A stretch of 20,669 nucleotides of DNA from a virus. Below the pieces are notes generated by a model that did not search any database, was not told the origin of the DNA, and worked only from the letters and a program-made list of their open reading frames with translations. The DNA lies in the IMG/VR virus record IMGVR_UViG_3300005613_000489, positions 1 to 20,669 of that record; one strand, 5' to 3'. Both the position numbers and the translations under genes were made by a program. Below, in pieces: positions 14,951 through 20,669 of this stretch. Position 1 is the first letter of the stretch, and every line of letters begins with the position of its first letter.

Positions 14951-15163
14951 ATGGAAAACATCGAACAGCACATCGAATCAGATAAAAAGGAACTTCAAGA
15001 TCCTAATATTTCACCTCAACGCCGTCGTCATATTCAATCTGAGTTAGAAGATCTTGAGCAATATCATGAAAGACATCCAGATGATCATCATGATCCCACA
15101 TCATTAGAAATTTATTGTGATAGTAATCCAAATGCACCAGAATGTAAAATATACGAAGATTAA
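14951..15163 (+). CDS. cp12: CP12-like Calvin-cycle regulator (GAPDH-binding C-terminus only)
   Basis: The 70-aa acidic, disordered-looking protein ends in LEIYCDSNPNAPECKIYED, the C-terminal CP12 signature: Cys56 and Cys65 are spaced by eight residues, as in the redox loop that inserts into glyceraldehyde-3-phosphate dehydrogenase. In cyanobacteria CP12 ties GAPDH to phosphoribulokinase and shuts down the Calvin cycle in the dark; phage copies are thought to divert carbon to the pentose phosphate pathway. Here the N-terminal cysteine pair is absent and the AWDxVEEL region is replaced by SELEDLEQYH, so PRK binding may be lost or altered. It lies between gp27 and gp5 with a TAATG overlap into gp5, so it is expressed as a late tail-operon gene. 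The motif match is strong; function is inferred. Confidence 0.85.
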   Translation: MENIEQHIESDKKELQDPNISPQRRRHIQSELEDLEQYHERHPDDHHDPTSLEIYCDSNPNAPECKIYED

Positions 15164-17622
15164 TGATAGAGCAAGGATTATTTAAAAGACATTTTATGGG
15201 AAGAGATGGATTTATCTGGTGGATAGGCCAGGTAGTCAGTGATAAAGAGTGGGTTGCTAACATTTCTGGAAATCCGACTGACACTAATGAATCACATCTT
15301 GGATTTGACTATCGATATAAAGTTCGTATTATAGGATACCACACTGCAATAAAATCTGATTTAACAGACAATGATCTTCCTTGGGCATCTGTGATGCTCC
15401 CAGTGACTGCTGGTGGCGGTGGTGGTAATGTAAGTCAAACACCGTTAATTAAACAAGGAAATTTTGTTTATGGATTCTTTCTTGATGGTGAGGATGCTCA
15501 ACAACCTATTATCATGGGAATCATTGGATACAATCAATATACGCCCATTCTTGGAAATTCTCCTGAAGATATAGGGTTTAAACCTTTCACTGGATATAAT
15601 AATAGTGATCCTATTGCGACTTATGGAATTAAATCTGTTCCAAATGCTGGAGAAATAGCACCAACTGCTGATGGTAATGTATCATCTAGCACCTCAAAAG
15701 TTACGAACGATACTCTTGATCAAAGTGTTGTTGGTCAAAGTGGAAATATAAAATCTATAGATAAGGTCCTTAAGGGGAAAAGTAAGAAAACAAAAACTCC
15801 TTTACCAAAAACAACAGAGTGTGATAAATTTCAACCAGGAGTTATTCAATTAAAAATACAAGAATTAATTCAGTCAATAGAAAGTGCAAAAAAATCTGTA
15901 TATTCTTGGAGAGAAAATTTTACATCTAAGTTAATTAATGAGGAAGGCCAACAATATAGTTTAGAAGAGTATATTATATACAAAGTTAATAATGTTGCCA
16001 GATTTATCTCTGGTGGATTAAAAAATATTATTTCAGACATACAAAAATTCATTACTCGAAAAGTTAATAATGGATTAAAGGATCTGTATTTCATTTTATT
16101 TCCCAATGAGCAACAAGAAGCAAAAAAATCAGTTGATACTGCAATGGATTTACTTGCTTGTTTGTTTAAAAGAATAATTCAAAATCTTTTTAATATTGTA
16201 CTAAATTTTTTGAATTCTATTATTGATAGATTTATCAATGCTCCTCTTTGTGCAATTGAAAACTTTATTGCAGCTCTTCTTGGAAAATTAACAGGTTTAA
16301 TTTCAAGTGCTGTTGATGCAATTTTAAGACCATTAAACGCAATCTTTGGTGTCATTGATTTGTTTGGTGGTGTTGCTGATTTTATCGTTGATATACTTTC
16401 ATTTTTGAAATGTGAAATAAAACCATCTTGTCCAAAACTTGATTCTTGGAGCTTAGATTCTAATATTATTCCACCATTAACTATTGATATTGATTCTTTC
16501 ATTAGTAAAATTGAAGACTTTGCAAGTGGAATCACTCAAAGTATTGATCCTGATAATTTTAATTTTGATTTAGATTTTAGTGATATTTTTGAGGATACTT
16601 GTAATGTTGGTCCAATTTTTTGTGGTCCTCCAAATGTTGTTTTCCTTGGTGGTGGAGGAAGTGGAGCATCTGGAAATGCAGTTGTGAATTCTCTTGGAGA
16701 AATTGTTGGAATTGATATTATAAATTCTGGAAGTGGTTATTCTACAAATCCATTAGTTATACTTGAAGATGCATGTGGAAATGGAAGTGGTGCTATTGTA
16801 AGAACTGTTATTGGATCTGTTTCTCCTGCAAGTGATGGAATAGGCTATGTTTCTGATCCTGATGGCAATGAAACGGGTGTGACTGTTATTGGATCTGTTT
16901 CTCCTGCAAGTGATGGAATAGGCTATGTTTCTGATCCTGATGGCAATGAAACGGGTGTGATTGGTGTTGTGATTGAGGAACCTGGATTTGGATATCTTCC
17001 TACAAATGATGGAAGTCAAGGTGGAGATCGTAGAACTTGGAGCACTCCAGAACAAACAGTGGTGCAAAGAGAAAATGGAACATATGACATTCCATATAAT
17101 CCTGGAGATGTAATCGATCTTTTCCCTGGAGATACCGTAAGAACACCTCCAGGATCCAATGTTGCTGATAATATTCCTGGCGGAACTTATACAACAGTTA
17201 ATAGTTCAATAACAATTACAGCTCCAGCATATAATAAAGACTCTCTTTATAAATCTGGAACGGCAGGAAATTATCCATATGATGGAAACGGAAGATATCC
17301 AGTAATTACTTACTTGTGTGATGTTAAAATTGCTGATTCTGGATTTGGATATCAGGAGGGAGATCAAATTATTATTGAACCAAATTATGGTGCAAAATTA
17401 GAACCAGTGATCGGAGAATTTGGAAAAATTACAAAGGTAAATATTATTTCTTCTGGAGAAGGATTTAAAGAATTTCCATTGATCTATATTGAAAGTTCTA
17501 CAGGATCAAATGCAAAGATTCTTCCAAGATTCTGTATAGATAGGGTTGGAGAATCTGAACTTAAAGAACCTGGAATTCTTGATAAAGTTGTGACCGTTGT
17601 AGATTGTGTAGGTAAAAATTAA
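15163..17622 (+). CDS. gp5: gp5-like baseplate hub protein without visible lysozyme domain
   Basis: The 819-aa protein begins with the gp5 OB-fold domain (about residues 1-130): GLFKRHFMGRDGFIWWIGQV, YKVRIIGYHT, DLPWASVMLPV and FFLDGEDAQQPIIMGIIGYN. T4 gp5 (575 aa) then has a lysozyme and a beta-helix. Here residues about 220-430 are a long hydrophobic, helical segment with no lysozyme Glu/Asp/Thr pattern, and residues about 500-819 are Gly-rich with repeated strands such as INSGSGYSTNPLVILE, DSGFGYQEGDQIIIEP and ISSGEGFKEFPLIYIE. Residues 548-599 are an exact 26-residue duplication. It is coupled to CP12 upstream and to the spike-like gene downstream, both by TAATG. Confidence 0.85.
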   Translation: MIEQGLFKRHFMGRDGFIWWIGQVVSDKEWVANISGNPTDTNESHLGFDYRYKVRIIGYHTAIKSDLTDNDLPWASVMLPVTAGGGGGNVSQTPLIKQGNFVYGFFLDGEDAQQPIIMGIIGYNQYTPILGNSPEDIGFKPFTGYNNSDPIATYGIKSVPNAGEIAPTADGNVSSSTSKVTNDTLDQSVVGQSGNIKSIDKVLKGKSKKTKTPLPKTTECDKFQPGVIQLKIQELIQSIESAKKSVYSWRENFTSKLINEEGQQYSLEEYIIYKVNNVARFISGGLKNIISDIQKFITRKVNNGLKDLYFILFPNEQQEAKKSVDTAMDLLACLFKRIIQNLFNIVLNFLNSIIDRFINAPLCAIENFIAALLGKLTGLISSAVDAILRPLNAIFGVIDLFGGVADFIVDILSFLKCEIKPSCPKLDSWSLDSNIIPPLTIDIDSFISKIEDFASGITQSIDPDNFNFDLDFSDIFEDTCNVGPIFCGPPNVVFLGGGGSGASGNAVVNSLGEIVGIDIINSGSGYSTNPLVILEDACGNGSGAIVRTVIGSVSPASDGIGYVSDPDGNETGVTVIGSVSPASDGIGYVSDPDGNETGVIGVVIEEPGFGYLPTNDGSQGGDRRTWSTPEQTVVQRENGTYDIPYNPGDVIDLFPGDTVRTPPGSNVADNIPGGTYTTVNSSITITAPAYNKDSLYKSGTAGNYPYDGNGRYPVITYLCDVKIADSGFGYQEGDQIIIEPNYGAKLEPVIGEFGKITKVNIISSGEGFKEFPLIYIESSTGSNAKILPRFCIDRVGESELKEPGILDKVVTVVDCVGKN
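16804..16959 (+). repeat. Exact in-frame 78-base tandem duplication inside gp5
   Basis: Copy 1 is 16804-16881 and copy 2 is 16882-16959. I see no mismatch between them. The unit of 26 codons begins TVIGSVSPAS and ends DGNETGV, so it lengthens the Gly-rich beta region without breaking the frame. Identity at third codon positions implies a recent event or active recombination, or a read-assembly artefact. Confidence 0.93.
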
Positions 17623-18224
17623 TGGCAGAACCAATTAACTATGATCAGTATCGTTTAGGGACAAAGGACGGAGAAATTCGCTTTGGAACTATACATGAAG
17701 ATGGCATAATTGCTGGAGTAGAAATTACTTCTGGTGAATCAGCAGAAAATGGTATTCCCCATTATATTGTAATGGATAAAACTGGGGATTCTAAAACAGG
17801 AAGAAAAGGATCCACCACGATTGAGTGCCCTGGCACTTTTAATGTTAAAGCTGGATATACTTGTGATTCAAGTCAATCAATTCCTGGAGTTTTTATTGAT
17901 GCTGTGAGTGGTGATTTGATTTTATCTGCTCAAAGTGGTAGAATTAGAATTATTGCTGAAAATATTGAATTAATTACAACAGGAACTGGAGGAGAAAATG
18001 GAAACATTTCTCTTCATGCAAATGAAAAAATAATTATTGTCGGTAAGCAAGGAGTTACAGTTAAATCAGAAACATCATGTAGAATGTTTTCTGAAAATAC
18101 TGTGGAAGTAGTTGGAAATAGTATATTAAATTTGTATGGAGGATTATTTGATTGTGCTGATGGAGCAACAAAAACCAAAGGATCTAAAGGCGGTTCAACA
18201 AACGAGGAGAGAAATAGACAATGA
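17622..18224 (+). CDS. Beta-helical spike-like baseplate protein
   Basis: The 200-aa protein has repeated short strands of the type found in the gp5 C-terminal and VgrG beta-helix: GVFIDAVSGDLILSAQSGRIRIIAENIELITT, then GNISLHANEKIIIVGKQGVTVKSE and NTVEVVGNSILNLYGG (about residues 88-175). It starts on the gp5 stop codon (TAATG) and its stop overlaps the next ATG. It is probably a trimeric needle or spike component supplied as a separate chain. The terminal 25 residues are Lys/Gly/Ser-rich and polar. A general structural protein is the alternative; no catalytic motif is visible. Confidence 0.7.
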   Translation: MAEPINYDQYRLGTKDGEIRFGTIHEDGIIAGVEITSGESAENGIPHYIVMDKTGDSKTGRKGSTTIECPGTFNVKAGYTCDSSQSIPGVFIDAVSGDLILSAQSGRIRIIAENIELITTGTGGENGNISLHANEKIIIVGKQGVTVKSETSCRMFSENTVEVVGNSILNLYGGLFDCADGATKTKGSKGGSTNEERNRQ

Positions 18225-18889
18225 AAGTACCTGATTTATTTGTAGGAAAAAGATTTTTCTGCGGAAATGGGAAACCAGAAATTTTAGGGAGAGGAGAAAC
18301 TGAAGTTCGTGGTTCTGGATATCTTGAAGGACCCTTGATTGCTGGTGATCCAAAACAATTTGAAGAACCAAATATCAATGAACTCGGCACAGTAATGTGT
18401 GGAGAAACAAAGAATGAGGAAATGAAACCAATTCCGTTTTATTCTTTGTTTGTAAGAACATATGCAAGAATAAGAAGTTTTCTTAAAGTAGATACTTTAC
18501 TTACTGTAAGATTAATCAAGGCAAAGTATATTTACTCTGAAATTTTGATGGCAAGAACAAAGAATTTTGTCATTGATCATCCTCTCAAAAGAAATAAAAG
18601 GTTAGTTCATGCGTGTCTTGAAGGGCCTGAAAATGCAGTTTATGTAAGAGGAAGACTCACAAGTCATACTGAAATCATTCTTCCAGACTATTGGGAAGAA
18701 CTTGTAGATGAGAGAAGCATTACTGTTTCTTTAACTCCCATTGGTGCTCATCAAGATATTATTATTAAGAGAATCGGCCAAAATCGTATTTGGTTACAAT
18801 CAAAGGGAGGAATGCCAATTGATTGTTTTTACCATGTTTATGGTGAAAGAAAAGATATAAAAAAACTTGTTACGGAGATTGATAAGTAA
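18221..18889 (+). CDS. Fibre-like structural protein, first of a tandem paralogous pair
   Basis: The 222-aa protein has a variable, Gly-containing N-terminal half (VRGSGYLEGPLIAG) and a C-terminal domain of about 100 residues (from residue about 112): KNFVIDHPLKRNKRLVHACLEGPE, AVYVRGRL, IILPDYWEELVDERSITVSLTPIG. This HP-(K)-RLxHxCxEGPE domain is shared with the next gene. Such domains recur in cyanophage virion proteins, fibres among them; the function is unclear, possibly trimerisation or attachment. ATGA overlap with the preceding gene and TAATG with the next point to co-translation. Confidence 0.75.
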   Translation: MKVPDLFVGKRFFCGNGKPEILGRGETEVRGSGYLEGPLIAGDPKQFEEPNINELGTVMCGETKNEEMKPIPFYSLFVRTYARIRSFLKVDTLLTVRLIKAKYIYSEILMARTKNFVIDHPLKRNKRLVHACLEGPENAVYVRGRLTSHTEIILPDYWEELVDERSITVSLTPIGAHQDIIIKRIGQNRIWLQSKGGMPIDCFYHVYGERKDIKKLVTEIDK

Positions 18890-19701
18890 TGGCATTTACA
18901 TTTAAACACTATGGAACCTTTACAGGACCAAATAGTTTTGATGGTGATTATGATTATGATGCACTTTCAAGAGAAGGATTTTGGTGGAATGATCTACCTA
19001 TAGATAACACATTTAAAATCAGAGATTTGGGTGTTTTGTTTTTTAATAATCCATCTGACTATCTTGGATTTTATTTGAATGGAGTAAGCACAAGTCTTGT
19101 CACAATGACAAGAAATACAAGCAATATCCCAACATTTATTGCACAAATTGATGACACTATCTTCAATGGAAATATTTTTGCAAATGGAGAAGTTGTCGTT
19201 AATGGAAGTGTTTGGGCAAATGAGGTTGTTTTTCTGAATGGTATTGGGGATGCAGCATCATATATGCAAACAACAAGGTCAATTGCAATTGCAAATTCAA
19301 AAAAATCTTTTGATATTCTACACCCAAACAAAAAGGGATATAGACTTCGACATGTTTGTGTTGAAGGTCCAGAATCTGCAATTTATATCCGTGGAAAACT
19401 TTCTGATTCGAATGTTATCCAACTTCCAGAATATTGGAAAGGTTTGATCGATCCAGAAACAATTTCGGTACAATTAACACAAATTGGTCATACTCAAGAT
19501 CTAATTGTTGAAAAAATTGAGTGGGGACAAAAAATTATTGTAAAATCTGGAAATGGAACAACCATTAATTGTTACTATCAGGTTTGGGCAGATAGACTCG
19601 GAGAAAAACTGATACCAGAGTATAAAGGTGAAACACCAAATGATTATCCTGGAAATAACTCAGAATTTTCAGTTTCTGGTTGGGATTATGATAGGAGATA
19701 A
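18889..19701 (+). CDS. Fibre-like structural protein, second of a tandem paralogous pair
   Basis: The 270-aa protein has a different N-terminal half (aromatic, DGDYDYDALSREGFWWNDLP, then beta-rich INGEVVVNGSVWANEV-like strands) joined to the same C-terminal domain as its neighbour: KKSFDILHPNKKGYRLRHVCVEGPESAIYIRGKL, IQLPEYWKGLIDPETISVQLTQIG and INCYYQVWADR, starting near residue 142. It has an extra tail of about 35 residues (YKGETPNDYPGNNSEFSV). This pattern is a common arrangement for virion proteins with a conserved module and a variable head. It is coupled by TAATG upstream. Confidence 0.75.
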   Translation: MAFTFKHYGTFTGPNSFDGDYDYDALSREGFWWNDLPIDNTFKIRDLGVLFFNNPSDYLGFYLNGVSTSLVTMTRNTSNIPTFIAQIDDTIFNGNIFANGEVVVNGSVWANEVVFLNGIGDAASYMQTTRSIAIANSKKSFDILHPNKKGYRLRHVCVEGPESAIYIRGKLSDSNVIQLPEYWKGLIDPETISVQLTQIGHTQDLIVEKIEWGQKIIVKSGNGTTINCYYQVWADRLGEKLIPEYKGETPNDYPGNNSEFSVSGWDYDRR

Positions 19702-19703
19702 CT

Positions 19704-20531
19704 ATGCAAACCACTTTTGAAAACACGACCTTAGATGCTGTAGGTATTCTAACATTTAGAAAAGAATCTCTTTTAGAATCTAATTCTGCCTCATTACCAA
19801 CTTCAATTTCAATTGCACAATCAAGACTTGGATTATTTGATACTCCGGCAGCGGAGATTGACAATGTAATTCTCCCAAGCATTACAATTATTAATAATAA
19901 AAAACAAGAGATTGTGAACCTGTGCTCTCTTGCATCTACAACCATTGTAGTTCTTGGAGTTACAACAACTTCTTGTCCATTATCTTCCGAAGCAAGTGAT
20001 GTCTCTTCATTTTATAGTGATATTATAATTGGAGCTGGTGCGACTGCTGGAACAAACATTGGTATTGGGACTAGTGCTGTCATTGGATTTGGAACAGTTT
20101 ATGCTGACGATTTGAAAGGATATATCTCACCAAATCTTGAAAATGGTGTTTATAGTACAAATAATCCAATAGAAAATACGGCATATTCTTCAATTACTGT
20201 TTCAAATGCGGGAGCAGGAAGATCTACAAAATTATTTGAAAATGATTCTGACTCAGCAAATCTTGGAATTGTAGTTGCGATTCAACCCGGTTTTGGAGTA
20301 ACTTGTGATGGATATGCATCTTCTATTTCAACTTTGATAAGTGAAATTGTATCAATTCGTGCTGGACTTTCTAGTTACATAAATGGAGCGACGATTGTAA
20401 AAAATTACAAACATTCTTATCAACTTGGATATTGGTCTTTAAAGAGAGTTGAACAAAAGCATACCGATGATGTCGCTGCAATTGATGCAGTTCTTGGAAT
20501 CCTTACAGATCCATCTATGATTAGCCCTTGA
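19704..20531 (+). CDS. Conserved structural-type protein, 275 aa, unknown
   Basis: I do not recognise a named family. The protein is rich in Ser, Thr, Gly and Ala, with hydrophobic beta-type stretches (ITVSNAGAGRSTKLFE, NLGIVVAIQPGFGV, IIIGAGATAGTNIGIGTSAVIGFGTV) and a helical C-terminus (STLISEIVSIRAGLSSYI, YKHSYQLGYWSLKRVEQKHTDDVAAIDAVLGIL). It follows the fibre-like pair by 2 bases and is the last gene of the late tail operon, so a virion role is likely. Its TGA (20529-20531) lies inside the -35 box of the next promoter. Confidence 0.75.
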   Translation: MQTTFENTTLDAVGILTFRKESLLESNSASLPTSISIAQSRLGLFDTPAAEIDNVILPSITIINNKKQEIVNLCSLASTTIVVLGVTTTSCPLSSEASDVSSFYSDIIIGAGATAGTNIGIGTSAVIGFGTVYADDLKGYISPNLENGVYSTNNPIENTAYSSITVSNAGAGRSTKLFENDSDSANLGIVVAIQPGFGVTCDGYASSISTLISEIVSIRAGLSSYINGATIVKNYKHSYQLGYWSLKRVEQKHTDDVAAIDAVLGILTDPSMISP

Positions 20532-20556
20532 CCCGTCCCTACTGGTCTGCTATACT
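20528..20556 (+). promoter_or_regulatory. Sigma70-type promoter starting a new transcription unit
   Basis: TTGACC at 20528-20533 and TATACT at 20551-20556 are separated by exactly 17 bases, each one change from consensus. Transcription would start near 20563, about 18 bases before the ATG at 20581. The promoter begins within the stop codon of the late gene, so a host-sigma early unit follows directly on the late operon. I see no terminator hairpin between them. Confidence 0.65.
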
Positions 20557-20580
20557 ACATAGGTAATCAAACAAACCTCA

Positions 20581-20669
20581 ATGCAAGACGAGTACCTGAC
20601 CCGATGCGTCGTGGATCCAATCAAACGAAAAGTTTATATGTACTCCAGTGAGGGGACAGAACGAGAAGT
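20581..20669 (+). CDS. Small protein, N-terminal fragment (truncated by window edge)
   Basis: ATG at 20581 opens a frame that runs to the window end without a stop: MQDEYLTRCVVDPIKRK then VYMYSSEGTERE, 29 complete codons. It directly follows the sigma70-type promoter, and no strong ribosome-binding site is visible; AGGTAA at 20561-20566 is rather far upstream. The chemistry looks like a small phage early protein, but I do not recognise a family. Confidence 0.6.
   Translation, partial: MQDEYLTRCVVDPIKRKVYMYSSEGTERE

Noticed and set aside
15870-16535. Long minus-strand open frames opposite gp5 and other tail genes
   Set aside because: They are antisense shadows of well-supported plus-strand genes, with low-complexity translations and no ribosome-binding sites.
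1-20669. tRNA genes, CRISPR arrays, insertion sequences or integrase/attachment sites
   Set aside because: I found no cloverleaf-like sequence, spaced direct repeats, transposase motifs or terminal inverted repeats; all long stretches are accounted for by phage genes.

Overview
This is a contiguous piece of a T4-like myovirus genome, most likely a cyanophage infecting marine Synechococcus or Prochlorococcus. The gene content is T4 core (gp33, gp59, gp32, gp53, gp48, gp4, gp26, gp27, gp5 relatives). The cyanobacterial link comes from a CP12-like Calvin-cycle regulator, a DUF1825-like protein (a family known from cyanobacteria and their phages) and a phage-type PhoH. The DNA is AT-rich and almost completely coding, with ATGA and TAATG start/stop overlaps that indicate long co-translated operons.

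Layout. (1) Positions 1-3989, plus strand, replication and late-transcription control: the end of a zinc-ribbon protein, a small conserved protein, PhoH, a PD-(D/E)XK exonuclease, gp33 (late transcription co-activator), gp59 (helicase loader), a DUF1825-like protein and gp32 (ssDNA-binding protein). Near-consensus sigma70 promoters with exact 17-base spacers lie just upstream of gp33 and gp32. (2) Positions 3991-6868, minus strand: gp53, gp48, an unknown protein and the head-completion nuclease gp4. This block converges on gp32 over one base, and a TTCG-loop hairpin covers both stop codons. (3) Positions 6910-20531, plus strand, tail and baseplate late genes: a tail-tube-fold (gp54-like) protein, gp26, a small gp51-position ORF, two large tape-measure-like proteins carrying peptidoglycan hydrolase domains, gp27, CP12, gp5, a beta-helical spike-like protein, two tandem fibre-like paralogues and an unknown structural protein. 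(4) From 20528 a strong sigma70 promoter starts a new, truncated gene.

The most interesting points are these. First, a canonical -1 slippery heptamer (T_TTT_TTC) sits at the very end of gp26, 10 bases after a GGAGG, and would fuse gp26 to the small downstream ORF exactly where lambda-type phages make their G/GT tail chaperone. Second, the first tape-measure-like gene has an in-frame TAA followed by 86 open codons whose product resembles the C-terminus of its neighbour. Third, a CP12-like gene with only the GAPDH-binding half is translationally coupled between the hub genes gp27 and gp5. Fourth, cell-wall-degrading domains (amidase, SleB-like, M23-like) lie on the two tape-measure-like proteins while gp5 has no visible lysozyme domain.

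All identifications are by eye from motifs and gene order; none has been confirmed by a search.
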